From Paracoccaceae bacterium (GTDB lineage Bacteria > Pseudomonadota > Alphaproteobacteria > Rhodobacterales > Rhodobacteraceae), in assembly GCA_003567315.1 (NCBI GenBank), contig PWZT01000007.1, positions 1-64,000 of the forward strand: a stretch of DNA of 64,000 nucleotides, in the 5' to 3' direction. Shown piece by piece: positions 16,092 through 27,380 of this stretch. Position 1 is the stretch's first letter; each line of letters begins with the position of its first letter. The translations under genes and the position numbers were made by a program. The notes below the pieces were generated by a model. The model saw only the letters and a list, made by a program, of their open reading frames with translations. It ran no database searches and was not told the origin of the DNA.

Positions 16092-16619
16092 TTGGCCTTC
16101 TTCGAGAATATGCTCAGGCTGATCGACATGCAGTCTTTCGCGTCGGTCTGGTTCTGGATCGTGCTCGCGCTCTATTGGTCATCGGTCAGCCAGACCGTGC
16201 TCGGCGCGCCCTATGACCTGATCCTGCGCGCGCGCAAGGGGGGCGCGCAGGATCAGCAGGATCTCTCGGCGCTGGTGGGCATCCATGTCCGCCGCAGGCT
16301 GGCCTTGATGCGCCGCGCCGGGCATTGGATCGTGGGCTTCACCATGGCCATGCTGACGCTGGTCTTCATGCTCGCCTTCCTCTACTGGCTGGAATTCGCG
16401 CAGGCGTTGGCATTGCTCTTGCTGCCGATGACACTGGTGCGTTTCTTCAGCCTGCGCCTGTGTTTCCGGATCGAACGCGAACACCCCGACGGGCAGCGCC
16501 TGGCGCGGATGCTGCTGCGTCACAGGCTCTGGATGCAGGGCTTGGGTATGGTGGCGATTTTCGTGACCGCTGTCTGGGGCATGCTACATGTGATGTCGCG
16601 CTCGGCGCTGGGGTGGTGA
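16092..16619 (+). CDS. Conserved membrane protein upstream of mfd
   Basis: A 175-residue protein with four hydrophobic segments, at about residues 18-38, 77-97, 103-117 and 150-168, separated by an Arg-rich loop containing VRRRLALMRRAGHW. I recognise no catalytic motif. Related roseobacter proteins carry the automated label 'component of SufBCD complex', but nothing in this sequence or its neighbours supports that. The start is uncertain: TTG at 16092 has AGGA upstream, while ATG at 16110 would shorten it by six residues. It is followed after 35 bases by mfd on the same strand. Confidence 0.65.
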   Translation: MAFFENMLRLIDMQSFASVWFWIVLALYWSSVSQTVLGAPYDLILRARKGGAQDQQDLSALVGIHVRRRLALMRRAGHWIVGFTMAMLTLVFMLAFLYWLEFAQALALLLLPMTLVRFFSLRLCFRIEREHPDGQRLARMLLRHRLWMQGLGMVAIFVTAVWGMLHVMSRSALGW

Positions 16620-16654
16620 TCGCCGCCGTTTTACCCTGAAAGGAAGCTTGAGAG

Positions 16655-19600
16655 ATGTCTTTGCAGGCAGGCCGGATCATTCTTGGTGGTGCGCCCGAGG
16701 GGTATGACGCTGTGTGCCTGGCGCGCGAGAGCGCCAAGAGCGGCGCTTCCGTGCTGCATGTGGCGCGCGACGATCGCCGGGCCGAGGCCATGGCGCAGGC
16801 GCTCGGATTTCTTGCGCCTGATCTGACCGTGCTGCATTTTCCGGCATGGGATTGCCTGCCTTATGACCGCGTCTCGCCCAATCCCGAGATCGCCGCGCGT
16901 CGCATGGCGACGCTGGCCGCGCTCGCGCATGGGGTGCCGGGACCGTTCGTGCTGCTCACCACGCTGTCGGCCGCGCAACAGCGCGTGCCCGCGCGCGCGG
17001 TTGTGGCGGAGGCGTCGTTTCGCGCGCAGGTGGGCAAGCGGCTCGATGAGGCGGGTTTGCGCGCCTGGCTGGTGCGCATGGGCTTTGCGCAGGCGCCCAC
17101 TGTGACCGAGCCCGGCGATTTCGCTATTCGCGGCGGGATTTTCGACATCTACCCGCCGGGCGAGAGCGGGCCAGTGCGGCTTGATCTTTTCGGCGATGTG
17201 CTTGACGGGGCGCGGCGCTTCGATCCGATCAGCCAGCGCAGTCTGGAAAAGCTCAAGGTCGTGGAATTCGCGCCGGTCTCGGAGATCATTCTCGATGATG
17301 CGGCGATCACGCGGTTTCGGCAGAATTACCGCATCGAGTTCGGCGCGGCGGGCAGTGACGATCCGCTTTATGAGGCCGTGAGTGCAGGGCGCAAGCATCA
17401 GGGGATGGAGCATTGGCTGCCCTTCTTTCATGAACGCCTCGATCTGATCTTCGACTATCTGCCCGATGCGACCATCATGCTCGATGACCAGATCGACGCG
17501 ATGCGGCTGTCGCGCTGGGAGGGGATCGAAGATCAGTATGATGCGCGGCGCGAGGCGATGCAGGCGAAGGGGCGGCTTGACACGGTTTACAAGCCCTGCC
17601 CGCCGGGGCTGCTTTACCTCGATGATGGCGATTGGAACGCGGCGCTGGAGGCGCGGCGCGTGGTGCAACTCAATCCGCTGCGGGCGGCGCCGGGGCCGGG
17701 GGTGCTGGATGCAGGCGGGCGCGCGGGGCGCAATTTCGCGCCCGAGCGGCAGGCCAATGCCAATGTGTTCGACGCGCTTGCCGATCATATCCGCACGCGC
17801 CTGCCCGAGGGCAATGTGCTGGTCGCAAGCCACAGCGAGGGCGCGCGCGACCGGCTTGCAGGGCTGTTGGAGGATCACGGCGCCCCGCAGGCACGACAGA
17901 TTACGACGCAGCGCGAGATGCAGGACGGGCAGGGGCTTTATCTGACGGTCTGGCCGCTCGAAGCCGGGTTCGAGGCGCCGGGGCTGACGGTCATCTCGGA
18001 GCAGGATGTGCTGGGCGATCGGCTGGTGAGCCGCGCCAAGCGGCGCAAGCGGGCCGAGAATTTCCTGACCGAGGCGCAGGCGCTGAGCACGGGCGATCTG
18101 GTCGTCCATGTCGATCATGGCGTGGGGCGCTATACCGGGCTCGAGACCATCACCGCGATGGGCGCGCCGCATGAATGCATCGCGCTCGAATATGCGGGCG
18201 GCGACCGGCTGTTCCTGCCGGTCGAGAACATCGAGCTGCTGTCGCGCTATGGCCATGAGGAGGGCTTGCTCGACAAGCTTGGCGGTGGGGCGTGGCAGGC
18301 CAAGAAGGCGCGGCTCAAGGAGCGTATTCGCGAGATCGCGGACAAGCTGATCCGCATTGCCGCCGAGCGGCAATTGCGCAACGCGCCGCAATTCGATCCG
18401 CCCGAGGGCATATGGGAGGAGTTCCTCGCCCGCTTCCCCTATGCCGAGACCGAGGATCAGCTACGCGCCATCGAGGATGTGCTGGAGGATTTCGAGAGCG
18501 GGCGGCCCATGGACCGGCTCGTGGTGGGCGATGTGGGGTTCGGCAAGACCGAAGTGGCCATGCGCGCGGCCTTCATCGCGGCGATGTCGGGGGTGCAGGT
18601 GGCGGTGATCGCACCCACGACCCTGCTGGCGCGCCAGCATTACAAGACCTTCGCAGAGCGGTTCCGGGGCTTCCCGATCACGGTGCGGCCTTTGTCGCGC
18701 TTTGTGCCTGCGAAGGAGGCATCGGCGACGCGCGAAGGGCTTGCCAAGGGCGCGGATGATATCTGCATCGGCACCCATGCGCTTCTGGCGAAGGGGGTGA
18801 AATTCGCCAATCTCGGGCTTCTGGTGATCGATGAGGAGCAGCATTTCGGCGTAACCCACAAGGAGCGCCTGAAGGAATTGCGCAGCGACATTCATGTGCT
18901 CACGCTGACCGCCACGCCCATCCCGCGCACGTTGCAACTGTCGCTGACGGGCGTGCGCGATCTCTCGATCATCCAGACCCCGCCGGTGGATCGGCTCGCG
19001 ATCCGCAGCTATGTCAGCGAGTTCGACACGCTCACCATCCGCGAGGCGCTTCTGCGCGAGCATTACCGGGGCGGGCAGTCGTTTTTCGTGGTGCCGCGCA
19101 TCGCCGATCTGCCCGAGATCGAGGCTTTCCTGCGCGAGCATGTGCCTGAGGTGAGCTTCGTCGTGGCCAATGGTCAGATGGCGGCGGGCGATCTCGATGA
19201 GCGGATGAATGCGTTTTATGACGGCAAGTATGATGTGCTGCTGGCCACGAGTATCGTGGAATCCGGCCTCGATATTCCGCGCGCGAACACGATGATCGTG
19301 CATCGCGCGGATATGTTCGGGCTGGCGCAGCTTTACCAGATCCGGGGCCGGGTGGGGCGCGCCAAGACGCGGGCCTATTGCTTCCTCACCACCAAACCGC
19401 GCAGCCCGCTCACCCCGCAGGCGCAGAGGCGGCTGAAGCTGCTGGCCTCGCTCGATTCATTGGGCGCGGGGTTCAATCTGGCAAGCCACGATATGGATCT
19501 GCGCGGGGCGGGCAATATTCTGGGCGAAGAGCAGTCGGGCCATATCAAGGAGGTGGGCTACGAGCTTTACCAGCAGATGCTGGAGGAAACGATCGCGAAG

Positions 19601-20101
19601 CTGCGTTCGGGCGAGATCACCTCGGTCGAGGATCTGGAAGGGCAATGGGCGCCGCAGATCAATCTCGGCGTGCCTGTGCTGATCCCGGAAGACTATGTGC
19701 CCGATCTCGATGTGCGGCTGGGGCTTTATCGGCGGCTTTCGGCGCTGACCAGCAAGGTCGAGCTGGAGGGCTTCGCGGCCGAGTTGATCGACCGTTTCGG
19801 CAAGCTGCCGCGCGAGGTCAACACGTTGCTCGCGGTGATGCGTATCAAGGCGGAGTGTAAGCGTGCAGGGATCGCGAAGCTTGATGCCGGGCCGAAAGGG
19901 GCGACGATCCAGTTCCACCGCGACAAATTCGCCAATCCGGCGGGGCTGGTGGAATTCGTCCAAGGCGAGCAGGGGCGCGCGAAAATCCGCGACAACAGGA
20001 TTGTGGTGCAGCGCGACTGGAAAACCGAGAAGGACCGTGTGCGCGGTGCGTTCACCATCGCGCGCGATCTGGCTGCGAAGGTCGAGCGCGCGGCGGCCTG
20101 A
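16655..20101 (+). CDS. mfd: Transcription-repair coupling factor Mfd
   Basis: SF2 translocase of 1148 residues that removes RNA polymerase stalled at DNA damage and recruits UvrA. The N-terminal UvrB-like module covers about residues 1-330, the RNA-polymerase-interacting domain lies around 460-550 ([17 protein letters not shown]), the RecG-like motor follows with Walker [10 protein letters not shown] near 626 and the DEEQ box VIDEEQHFG near 725, and motif [16 protein letters not shown] is intact. The C-terminal TRCF domain is present. Length is normal. The ATG has AAGGAAGC upstream. Confidence 0.96.
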   Translation: MSLQAGRIILGGAPEGYDAVCLARESAKSGASVLHVARDDRRAEAMAQALGFLAPDLTVLHFPAWDCLPYDRVSPNPEIAARRMATLAALAHGVPGPFVLLTTLSAAQQRVPARAVVAEASFRAQVGKRLDEAGLRAWLVRMGFAQAPTVTEPGDFAIRGGIFDIYPPGESGPVRLDLFGDVLDGARRFDPISQRSLEKLKVVEFAPVSEIILDDAAITRFRQNYRIEFGAAGSDDPLYEAVSAGRKHQGMEHWLPFFHERLDLIFDYLPDATIMLDDQIDAMRLSRWEGIEDQYDARREAMQAKGRLDTVYKPCPPGLLYLDDGDWNAALEARRVVQLNPLRAAPGPGVLDAGGRAGRNFAPERQANANVFDALADHIRTRLPEGNVLVASHSEGARDRLAGLLEDHGAPQARQITTQREMQDGQGLYLTVWPLEAGFEAPGLTVISEQDVLGDRLVSRAKRRKRAENFLTEAQALSTGDLVVHVDHGVGRYTGLETITAMGAPHECIALEYAGGDRLFLPVENIELLSRYGHEEGLLDKLGGGAWQAKKARLKERIREIADKLIRIAAERQLRNAPQFDPPEGIWEEFLARFPYAETEDQLRAIEDVLEDFESGRPMDRLVVGDVGFGKTEVAMRAAFIAAMSGVQVAVIAPTTLLARQHYKTFAERFRGFPITVRPLSRFVPAKEASATREGLAKGADDICIGTHALLAKGVKFANLGLLVIDEEQHFGVTHKERLKELRSDIHVLTLTATPIPRTLQLSLTGVRDLSIIQTPPVDRLAIRSYVSEFDTLTIREALLREHYRGGQSFFVVPRIADLPEIEAFLREHVPEVSFVVANGQMAAGDLDERMNAFYDGKYDVLLATSIVESGLDIPRANTMIVHRADMFGLAQLYQIRGRVGRAKTRAYCFLTTKPRSPLTPQAQRRLKLLASLDSLGAGFNLASHDMDLRGAGNILGEEQSGHIKEVGYELYQQMLEETIAKLRSGEITSVEDLEGQWAPQINLGVPVLIPEDYVPDLDVRLGLYRRLSALTSKVELEGFAAELIDRFGKLPREVNTLLAVMRIKAECKRAGIAKLDAGPKGATIQFHRDKFANPAGLVEFVQGEQGRAKIRDNRIVVQRDWKTEKDRVRGAFTIARDLAAKVERAAA

Positions 20102-20113
20102 AGGCGGGCCATG

Positions 20114-20142
20114 AAAAAGCCCCGGCTGCGTGGCCGGGGCTT
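20114..20142. terminator. Bidirectional terminator between mfd and ftsH
   Basis: A perfect 10-bp stem AAGCCCCGGC/GCCGGGGCTT with a six-base loop lies between the convergent stops of mfd and ftsH. The T-run is better on the minus strand (after ftsH), where five T follow the stem. Confidence 0.75.
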
Positions 20143-20161
20143 CGTCTTGTCTCAAGCGGGT

Positions 20162-22081
20162 TCAGGTGCTGGGCTCGGGCTCCATCCCGCCATCCTCATC
20201 CCCGCGCTTGCGCCCGCGCGTTTTCGGGATCGCGACGACCGAGGGCTTGCCGCTGGGGGGCGTATCCTCGTCGTCGTCGCCACGGTCCAGCGGCTCGCCG
20301 CGCATGACCTTGGCGATTTCAGGGCCAGTCAGTGTTTCATATTCCAGAAGTCCCTGGGCGAGGTTTTCCAACTCGTCGCGATGCTCGGTCAGGATTTTCT
20401 TGGCCGTCTCATAGCCTTCATTGACCAGCTCGCGCACCTTGTCATCAATCTGCTTCTGCGTGAGCTCGGCATGGCTGCGACCACCGCCATAATTGCCGAG
20501 ATAGCTCTGCTGCTCATTGGCGTAATCGACATAGCCCAGCTCTTCGTCAAAGCCGAATTGCGTGACCATGGCGCGCGCGATCTTGCTGACCTGCTGGATG
20601 TCGCTCGCCGCGCCCGAGGTCACAGCATCCTCGCCGAAGATGATTTCTTCCGCCACACGCCCGCCCATCGCCATGGCGATCTTGGACTTGTATTTGCGGT
20701 AGCTCACCGAAAGCTGGTCGCGTTCGGGCAGCGACAGCACCAGACCCAGCGCGCGCCCGCGCGGGATGATGGTCGCCTTGTGGATCGGGTCATGCTCGGG
20801 CACATGGAGCCCCACGACTGCATGGCCCGCCTCGTGATAAGCAGTGAGCTTCTTCTCGTCCTCGGTCATGACCATGGAGCGACGCTCGGAGCCCATCATG
20901 ACCTTGTCCTTGGCGTTCTCGAAATCGTCCATCGTCACGAAACGTCGGTTCGCGCGCGCGGCCATGAGCGCTGCCTCATTCACCAGATTGGCGAGGTCGG
21001 CGCCCGAAAACCCCGGCGTGCCGCGCGCGATGATGCGCAGATCGACATTCGGCCCCAGCGGCACCTTGCGGGCATGCACGCCCAGAATGCGCTCGCGCCC
21101 CTTGATGTCGGGATTGGGGACCTGCACCTGACGGTCAAAGCGGCCCGGGCGCAGAAGCGCGGGGTCGAGCACATCGGGGCGGTTTGTCGCTGCGACGATG
21201 ATGATGCCTTCATTGGCCTCAAACCCGTCCATCTCGACCAGAAGCTGGTTCAGCGTCTGCTCGCGCTCGTCATTGCCGCCGCCATAGCCAACACCGCGCG
21301 AGCGGCCCACAGCGTCGATCTCGTCGATGAACACGATGCAGGGCGCGTTTTTCTTGGCCTGCTCGAACATGTCGCGCACACGGCTGGCACCGACGCCCAC
21401 GAACATTTCCACGAAGTCCGAGCCCGAGATGGTGAAGAACGGCACGCCGGCTTCGCCTGCGATGGCGCGGGCAAGCAAGGTTTTACCAGTCCCCGGAGGG
21501 CCGACCAGCAGCGCACCTTTGGGGATTTTACCCCCCAGCCGCGAGAATTTCTGCGGGTTGCGGAGGAATTCGACGATTTCCTCAAGCTCGTCCTTGGCCT
21601 CGTCGATGCCCGCGACGTCGTCAAAGGTCACGCGGCCATGTTTCTCGGTCAGCAGTTTCGCCTTGGATTTGCCAAAGCCCATCGCGCCACCGCGTCCGCC
21701 GCCCTGCATACGGTTCATGAAATAGATCCATACCCCGATCAGAAGCAGGAAGGGCAGCCACAGAAGCAGCGTGGACAGGAAGCCCGATTGCTGCTGCGGG
21801 CGGGCCTCGATCGGGATGTCGGCGGCCAGCAGACGTTCGGTCAGGCTCGCATCTTCAGGTTTTATCGTGGTGTATTGCTGGCCGTCGCGGCCAACAAAGG
21901 TCACACGTTCCCCGTCAATCGTGACGCGGCTGACATCGTCATCATTCACACGGGTGATGAATTCCGAATAGCTGACGGATCGGGCGGCGGATGTGTTCTG
22001 TCCCGTGCTGAACATGTTGAACAACATGATCATCAGCAGGAAAAGCACGATCCAGAAAGCGAAATTCCGTGCGTTACCCAC
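20162..22081 (-). CDS. ftsH: ATP-dependent zinc metalloprotease FtsH
   Basis: Membrane-bound AAA+ protease of 639 residues that degrades misassembled membrane proteins and short-lived regulators. Two transmembrane helices (about 7-23 and 101-121) flank a small periplasmic domain. The AAA domain shows Walker A GPPGTGKT at 194-201 and Walker [12 protein letters not shown]; the protease site is HEAGH at 416-420. The true start is GTG at 22081 with GAGGAG upstream; a longer open frame from 22348 overlaps tilS. It ends the tol-pal-tilS run with a strong terminator behind it, which is the usual tilS-ftsH order. Confidence 0.95.
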   Translation of the reverse strand: MGNARNFAFWIVLFLLMIMLFNMFSTGQNTSAARSVSYSEFITRVNDDDVSRVTIDGERVTFVGRDGQQYTTIKPEDASLTERLLAADIPIEARPQQQSGFLSTLLLWLPFLLLIGVWIYFMNRMQGGGRGGAMGFGKSKAKLLTEKHGRVTFDDVAGIDEAKDELEEIVEFLRNPQKFSRLGGKIPKGALLVGPPGTGKTLLARAIAGEAGVPFFTISGSDFVEMFVGVGASRVRDMFEQAKKNAPCIVFIDEIDAVGRSRGVGYGGGNDEREQTLNQLLVEMDGFEANEGIIIVAATNRPDVLDPALLRPGRFDRQVQVPNPDIKGRERILGVHARKVPLGPNVDLRIIARGTPGFSGADLANLVNEAALMAARANRRFVTMDDFENAKDKVMMGSERRSMVMTEDEKKLTAYHEAGHAVVGLHVPEHDPIHKATIIPRGRALGLVLSLPERDQLSVSYRKYKSKIAMAMGGRVAEEIIFGEDAVTSGAASDIQQVSKIARAMVTQFGFDEELGYVDYANEQQSYLGNYGGGRSHAELTQKQIDDKVRELVNEGYETAKKILTEHRDELENLAQGLLEYETLTGPEIAKVMRGEPLDRGDDDEDTPPSGKPSVVAIPKTRGRKRGDEDGGMEPEPST

Positions 22082-22154
22082 GGGCGTCTCCTCTGTTCGG
22101 TGGGGCAGGGCGATCTGCCACTTGCCTCCATACATAGCAAGTATGGGCTGGCAT

Positions 22155-23399
22155 TCAATCGCAATACGGGTCTGATGGCGTACTCGTGTCGCTTTGGCGC
22201 AGGTGCAGGCGCCATTCGGCGCCCACACCCGCCAGCGGCGCGGCGACAAGCTGCGCGCCCTGCCAGATCGCCGGGCTTGCCAGAAGCGAACTGCGTGGGA
22301 GCAGCCAGCGGCTGCGGTCGGGGCAGGCTTGCAGGCCGTCCGGGCCAAGCGCTGCGACGCTCAGGGAGTCGGTGTCTGATGCGTCCGCCGGGGGCGTGAT
22401 CTGCCAGCGATTATCCCAGACCGCGCCGATTGGGGCGCGTAGATCCTCTACGGCCTTTGCCTCGCGCGTGATCCGCAGCGTGCCGGATTTGCGCGTGATG
22501 AGGCAGCCATGCAGGGTCGCGCGCGGGGCTTGCAGGGCGGCGCGCAGGGGCTTGAGGCGGGGGCGGTAGGGCTGCGCTGCGATCTCGCAAAGCGCGCGCG
22601 CGACGACGCGGTTGCGCGTGTCTTCGCGCAGCGCATCGAGGCCTTCCGCATCGAAAACGATGTCGCCATAGGTATCGCTGCGCAGCCGGGCCTCGGCTTC
22701 ATCCGCCGCGTCTTCGAGCACTGCGCGCGCCTCGGCCATGCGCAGGGCGGTCTCGGTCAGCCGCGTGTCGCTTGTCCCGAGCGGCGCGAGGGCTGCGCGG
22801 ATCTGCCGCGCCTTGATGCGGTCGAAACCGGGGTCGTCATTACTCGGGTCGTCGGCCCAGCTCAGCCCGTGCGCCCGGAGCCAGTCGCGTAGCTGCGCGC
22901 GCGAGACCTCCAAGAGCGGGCGCAGCCAGACCAGCCCATCGGCCTGTTGATACGCGGCCATGGCGGCCAGCCCATCGACCCCGGAGCCACGGGCGAGGCG
23001 CATGAGCACTGTTTCGGCCTGATCGTCGCGCGTATGACCGAGAGCGATGGCCCCGAGCCCTTCGCGCTGCGCCCAGTCCGCCAGCAGCGCGCGCCGCGCG
23101 TTGCGCGCGGCGTCCTGCAAATTGCCGCGCCTGTCCCAGCCCTGCCAGTGCAGCACGTTATGAGGAAGGCCGAGGCGTTGCGCGGCCTGCGCGACCATCT
23201 GCGCTTCCTGTGCGGCCTCGCGGCGCAAACCGTGATCGACCGTCGCGACATGGAGCTGCGCGCCTTTCCACGCGGCCGCGAGCGCCATAAGCGCCATGCT
23301 GTCGGAGCCGCCCGAGACCGCCAGCCCCAGCCGCGCAGGCGGTGCAAGCCGCGCCATGGCTTGCGCGAAATCTGCGGCCAGGTCCGGGGCTTGGGTCAC
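22155..23399 (-). CDS. tilS: tRNA(Ile)-lysidine synthase TilS
   Basis: N-type ATP pyrophosphatase of 414 residues that converts the wobble cytidine of the AUA-reading tRNA(Ile) to lysidine, an essential step. The PP-loop motif SGGSDS is at residues 29-34, followed by VDHGLR and [10 protein letters not shown], both diagnostic of TilS. It starts with GTG six bases after the cpoB stop. The C-terminal third is less conserved, as is normal. It is the last-but-one gene before ftsH. Confidence 0.92.
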   Translation of the reverse strand: MTQAPDLAADFAQAMARLAPPARLGLAVSGGSDSMALMALAAAWKGAQLHVATVDHGLRREAAQEAQMVAQAAQRLGLPHNVLHWQGWDRRGNLQDAARNARRALLADWAQREGLGAIALGHTRDDQAETVLMRLARGSGVDGLAAMAAYQQADGLVWLRPLLEVSRAQLRDWLRAHGLSWADDPSNDDPGFDRIKARQIRAALAPLGTSDTRLTETALRMAEARAVLEDAADEAEARLRSDTYGDIVFDAEGLDALREDTRNRVVARALCEIAAQPYRPRLKPLRAALQAPRATLHGCLITRKSGTLRITREAKAVEDLRAPIGAVWDNRWQITPPADASDTDSLSVAALGPDGLQACPDRSRWLLPRSSLLASPAIWQGAQLVAAPLAGVGAEWRLHLRQSDTSTPSDPYCD

Positions 23400-23405
23400 A
23401 ATGGC

Positions 23406-24209
23406 TCAGGAACAGTCGAGGCGCGCGCGCGCTTCGGTTGCCTCTTGCGCCTCGGGGCTGTCGGCAAAGCGTTCAAGAAGCTCGTCAAACATCACGCAGG
23501 CTTCCGACACCTGCTCCAGCCGCCCGAGACTGTCGCCGAGGGCAAGCAGCGCGCGGGGGGCATCAGCGCCATCAGGGGCCGCGAGATAGAGATTGAGATA
23601 GGCGCGCGCGGCATCGGGTTCAGCGCCCCGCGCGCGCTGCGTCTCGCCGAGGAGCATGCTCGCATCGCCGCCCAGCGGGCTGCCGGGATAGGCGTCGAGA
23701 AACGCCTTGAGCGCGTCTGCGGCCGCATCGTAGTCGCCATCCTCGGCCAGCGCGCGCGCCTCGTCATAGGCGATGCGTTCACTGGCGGCGAGTTGCGGGG
23801 TCTCGCCGGTCTCGGGGTCGCTCGGGGGGGCGGCGACATCGGCGAGCGGGCGCGCGGGCGCCATTTCCGACGGATCGCCGCCTTCGAGTTCGGTCAGGCG
23901 GAATTCCAGATCGCCCAGCCGGTTGGAGGCCTCGTCAATGGCGCGGCGGATGCGGAATTCCAGCTCTTCGGTGCGCGCGGTCAATCGGGCGAGTTCCTCG
24001 CGGATGCGCTCGACCCGGTCGATGAGATTACCATCGAAACCGGGCTCGCTGGCGGCTTCGCCCGAGGACAGCTCACGCGCAAGCTCGGCCACGGCGGCGC
24101 TGAGATTGTTCAGCTCCTGGCGCAGATCCGCGACCGAATCGGCGCGGGCCGGGGCCATGAGCGCCGCAGTGAGCGCGAGACAGATTGCCATCAGGCGAAA
24201 CATGCGCAT
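23406..24209 (-). CDS. cpoB: Tol-Pal associated TPR protein CpoB (YbgF)
   Basis: Periplasmic protein of 267 residues that links outer-membrane constriction by Tol-Pal to septal peptidoglycan synthesis. A signal peptide ends near APARADS. A coiled-coil region of about 100 residues follows (heptads around VADLRQELNNLSAAVAELA), then tetratricopeptide repeats from about residue 150 (ALAEDGDYDAAADALKAFL, SPLGGDASMLLGETQ). The layout matches YbgF. A start two codons later (MFRLMA) is possible. It lies four bases after pal. Confidence 0.9.
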   Translation of the reverse strand: MRMFRLMAICLALTAALMAPARADSVADLRQELNNLSAAVAELARELSSGEAASEPGFDGNLIDRVERIREELARLTARTEELEFRIRRAIDEASNRLGDLEFRLTELEGGDPSEMAPARPLADVAAPPSDPETGETPQLAASERIAYDEARALAEDGDYDAAADALKAFLDAYPGSPLGGDASMLLGETQRARGAEPDAARAYLNLYLAAPDGADAPRALLALGDSLGRLEQVSEACVMFDELLERFADSPEAQEATEARARLDCS

Positions 24210-24213
24210 GGGC

Positions 24214-24747
24214 TTAGCTCGTCACGCCCGAGATCGCGGTCACGGCGCGGCGGTTGACGTCCCAGCAGCGCTGTTCGGGGCAGGCTTCGACCGGGCGTTC
24301 CTTGCCGTAGCTGACCGTGCGCAGGCGGCTGGAGCTGATACCCTGGCTGATGAGATATTGCATGACCGCATTGGCGCGGCGCTCGCCAAGCGCCACGTTG
24401 TATTCGCGCGTGCCGCGCTCATCGGCATGGCCTTCGATCACGATGGCGAATTGCGGGTTCGAGCGCAGCCATTGCGCCTGCGCGTTCAGCGTGGAGCGCG
24501 ACTCCTCGTTCAGGCTGGAGCTGTCGGTGGTGAAGAACACGCGATCACCGATGCGCTGCTGGAAATGCGCGACCGAAGTCGGGTCGTTCGGATCGCCCAG
24601 GCTGCCGGTGGTGATGCCGCCGTTCTGGAAATCGCCGCCGAAGCCATCCGCCCCGCCACCGCCGAATGTGCCGCCGGCGCGCGGGTTGTTACAGGCAGCA
24701 AGCGCAAGGCCAGCCATGATCAGAAGCGCTTTTGTTGTCAGGTTCAT
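24214..24747 (-). CDS. pal: Peptidoglycan-associated lipoprotein Pal
   Basis: Outer-membrane lipoprotein of 177 residues. The signal peptide ends in the lipobox LAAC (Cys19), a Gly/Asn-rich linker follows, and the C-terminal OmpA-like domain (about 65-170) has IEGHADERGTREYNVALGERRA, the meso-diaminopimelate binding motif. It interacts with TolB and peptidoglycan to keep the outer membrane attached during division. A ribosome site AGGGA precedes the ATG. It sits between tolB and cpoB as in most proteobacteria. Confidence 0.94.
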   Translation of the reverse strand: MNLTTKALLIMAGLALAACNNPRAGGTFGGGGADGFGGDFQNGGITTGSLGDPNDPTSVAHFQQRIGDRVFFTTDSSSLNEESRSTLNAQAQWLRSNPQFAIVIEGHADERGTREYNVALGERRANAVMQYLISQGISSSRLRTVSYGKERPVEACPEQRCWDVNRRAVTAISGVTS

Positions 24748-24803
24748 CTTGGTCTATCCCTCGAAGATGTTGGGTTGTTGTTATGTAGTATGATGTCTGG
24801 AGA

Positions 24804-26123
24804 TCAGGGCAGAAGCGGCCCCCAGGCCGGGTCGGAGGCGGGCCCTTGCGTGGGAACACGGCGCAGGTTGCGCCCGGTAATATCGACCGAAAACAGCGCC
24901 GGATCGCCGCCCTGTGCCTCGCGCGTGAACATGATGACACGGCCATTTGGCGCCCATGTCGGACCCTCGTCAAGAAACGACGCTGTGAGCAGGCGCTCTT
25001 CCGAGCCATCGCGGCGCATCACGCCGATATGGAAGCGCCCGGCATGGGATTTCGTGAAGGCGATCAGATCGCCGCGCGGCGACCATACCGGCGTGGAATA
25101 GCGCCCCTGCCCGAAGCTGATGCGCTGCGCTTCGCCGCCTGTGGCGGGCATGACATAGATCTGGCTGGTGCCGGAGCGGTCGGATTCAAAGGTGATGAAA
25201 CGGCCATCGGGCGAGAAGCTGGGCGAGGTCGCGATCGAGGGCGAGGAGGTGAGCTGGCTGATCTGGCCCGAGGACAGGCTCATGCGGTAGAGATCGGTAT
25301 TGCCCCCGCGCGCGGCCGAGAAGACCAGCGCATCGCCATCGGGCGCAAAGCGCGGCGAGAAGGTCTGCGCGCCGGGAATGTCGCCTACAAGCTGGCGCTG
25401 CCCGGTCTGGGTGTTCATCAGCGCGATGCGCGGCGCGCCGGTCTCGTAAGTGGTGTAGAGGATGCGGTCGCCATTGGGCGAGAAGCGCGGGGCGAACACC
25501 AGCGCGCGCCCATCGGTGAGAAACTGCACATTCTCGCCGTCCTGATCCATGATGGCGAGCCGCTTGGTACGATTGCCGCGCGGGCCGGATTCGGAGATGA
25601 AGACAACGCGGCTGTCGAAATACCCGTCCTCGCCCGTGATCCGGCTATAGACCGCATCCGAGATCTTGTGCGCCATGCGCCGCCAGTTCTGGGTCGAGCC
25701 GGAAAACTGCAAGCCCTCGCCGACCTGCTGGCCCGAGAGCACATCGAAAAGGCGGAATTTCACCGTCATCCGATCGCCCGAGACCGAGACGGCACCCGTG
25801 ATCAGCGCCTGAACATTGATCGCGCGCCAGTCGGAATAGCTGATTGAGGCATCGAAGCTCGACACGCGTGCGATATGTGCATCGCGCGGGATCTCACGAA
25901 AGAGCCCGGTATTGGAGAGATTGGCAGCCACCACGCGCGCGAGCCGGTCCGAATACTCGGAGCCCGCACTGTTTTCGGGCACGAAGGCGGGCATCGCGAA
26001 GGGCATGGGCTCGATCACCCCTTCGGTGATCTGCAACCGCAACGGTTGGGCCTGCGCGGGTTGCGGCGCGATGAGGCCCATGAGCAGGGCGAGCAGGGGC
26101 AGGAACAGGAAAAACCGGATCAT
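24804..26123 (-). CDS. tolB: Tol-Pal system protein TolB
   Basis: Periplasmic protein of 439 residues with a signal peptide ending at QPAQAQ. An N-terminal alpha/beta domain (to about residue 160) is followed by a six-bladed beta-propeller whose blades show repeated [22 protein letters not shown] and [11 protein letters not shown] strands. It shuttles between Pal and the TolA/TolQR complex. Its start codon overlaps the tolA stop by four bases. Confidence 0.95.
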   Translation of the reverse strand: MIRFFLFLPLLALLMGLIAPQPAQAQPLRLQITEGVIEPMPFAMPAFVPENSAGSEYSDRLARVVAANLSNTGLFREIPRDAHIARVSSFDASISYSDWRAINVQALITGAVSVSGDRMTVKFRLFDVLSGQQVGEGLQFSGSTQNWRRMAHKISDAVYSRITGEDGYFDSRVVFISESGPRGNRTKRLAIMDQDGENVQFLTDGRALVFAPRFSPNGDRILYTTYETGAPRIALMNTQTGQRQLVGDIPGAQTFSPRFAPDGDALVFSAARGGNTDLYRMSLSSGQISQLTSSPSIATSPSFSPDGRFITFESDRSGTSQIYVMPATGGEAQRISFGQGRYSTPVWSPRGDLIAFTKSHAGRFHIGVMRRDGSEERLLTASFLDEGPTWAPNGRVIMFTREAQGGDPALFSVDITGRNLRRVPTQGPASDPAWGPLLP

Positions 26124-27349
26124 CTGAGTCTCATGCCTTCAGGGTTGAATGTAATCTCTATATCACGCCAGGCGTCGTATTTCTCGGGCGGAAGTCCATA
26201 ACCATCCGGCCCCTCGCAACGGATGATCGCGCGGCGCGCGGCCTCGAATGCCTGCTGCACCGCAGTCTCGGACCCGCCCGAAGACCCGATCATGCGGATC
26301 GTGCCCTGTTCATGGCGCGCAGAAGGGGTCATGGAGAACGCCACAGTCACGGTCACCTGCTGCGCATCGGTCGAGAGCACGCCGATATTCCAGCATTGCT
26401 GGATGGCGAGCCGCAGGCCATCGGCCTCTGACGCGCTGAGGCTTGCGCTGCCTGTGTCGGCACTGCCTGCGCTGGCACTGCCGCCGCTGCCCGCAAGCTC
26501 TTCGGATAGCGCCTGCGCTATGGCATCGGCGATGGCATCGCTCGGGGGATCCTCGGGCTCGGGCTGGGGGGCGGGTGTCGGTGTGGGAGCCGGGGGCGTC
26601 TGAGCGGTCTGTGTCTCGGGCTCGGGCTCGGGTGTGGGCTCGGGCTCGGGCTGGGGCGCGGGCCGGTCGGGACGCGTGCGCGGGCGTTGGCTGAGGGTCG
26701 GGGCCATTGCGGCGCGTTCGGTGGCCTCCGTGTCAGTTTCGGTCGCCTCGGTCACGATCTCGGTCGTCGCCTCGGGCGGTGCGGTCTCGGCCTGCTCTTC
26801 CTCGACGAGATCTGCTTCGGCCTCCGGCTCGGGCTCGGTGGCCGGCCGCGCGGCCAGATCGATCTCGGCCGACTCGGGCGGCGCGTCGCTGGGCGTGGGG
26901 GCCACGCGGTCAGCCGGACGCGGGCGCGGGCGCTCGCTTGCGCCGGGCGTGGGCGCCGGCGAGAAGACCACGCCGGTCGAGGGTTCCGCCGGGGCGGGCT
27001 CGGGTTCCGGCTCTGGCTCCGGCGAGGGCGGAGGCGGGGTGACAGGGTCGGGCGCGGCGATCTCGGGCTCCGGTGTCGGCGCAGGCTCCGGTTCGGGCAC
27101 GGCTTCGGGTTCGGGCGCAGGGGGGGCGGGCGGTGCAGGTTCGGGCTCGGGAGCCTCGCGCGGCCCGCTCAGAGCGGCGAACTCCTCGGCGGAAATCAGC
27201 GAGACATCCGTGACAGGGATAACGGGCGCGGTGTCCGGGGCCTGAAAGATATCAAACAGCATCACCCAGAGGATCAGGCCGATATGCGCGACACCCGAGA
27301 CTTTCTGTCCCGTGTCCATGCCCGCCCATATCTCTCTTGCACCTGTCAT
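26120..27349 (-). CDS. tolA: TolA, with an acidic Pro/Glu-rich linker
   Basis: Inner-membrane protein of 409 residues bridging TolQR and the outer membrane. One N-terminal transmembrane helix ([19 protein letters not shown]) is followed by about 240 residues rich in Pro, Glu and Ala, then a compact C-terminal domain ([13 protein letters not shown] onward) typical of TolA/TonB. The linker replaces the Ala/Lys-rich helix of enteric TolA. The start may be the ATG at 27319 (MDTGQKVSG), which leaves a cleaner N-terminus; I give the longer frame. Identification rests on position and the C-terminal domain. Confidence 0.88.
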   Translation of the reverse strand: MTGAREIWAGMDTGQKVSGVAHIGLILWVMLFDIFQAPDTAPVIPVTDVSLISAEEFAALSGPREAPEPEPAPPAPPAPEPEAVPEPEPAPTPEPEIAAPDPVTPPPPSPEPEPEPEPAPAEPSTGVVFSPAPTPGASERPRPRPADRVAPTPSDAPPESAEIDLAARPATEPEPEAEADLVEEEQAETAPPEATTEIVTEATETDTEATERAAMAPTLSQRPRTRPDRPAPQPEPEPTPEPEPETQTAQTPPAPTPTPAPQPEPEDPPSDAIADAIAQALSEELAGSGGSASAGSADTGSASLSASEADGLRLAIQQCWNIGVLSTDAQQVTVTVAFSMTPSARHEQGTIRMIGSSGGSETAVQQAFEAARRAIIRCEGPDGYGLPPEKYDAWRDIEITFNPEGMRLR

Positions 27350-27380
27350 CTCTGGGAGTGACCCTTTGTCGCGGCTGCGT

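Noticed and set aside
16631-18391. 586-codon minus-strand frame opposite mfd
   Set aside because: Antisense shadow; the plus strand encodes an intact Mfd.
22082-22348. N-terminal extension of FtsH into tilS
   Set aside because: The added sequence is Arg/Ala-rich shadow of tilS; GTG at 22081 has a good ribosome site and yields the usual FtsH N-terminus.
20111-22399. 762-codon plus-strand frame opposite ftsH
   Set aside because: Antisense shadow of a highly expressed gene; begins inside the mfd/ftsH terminator and has no recognisable domain.
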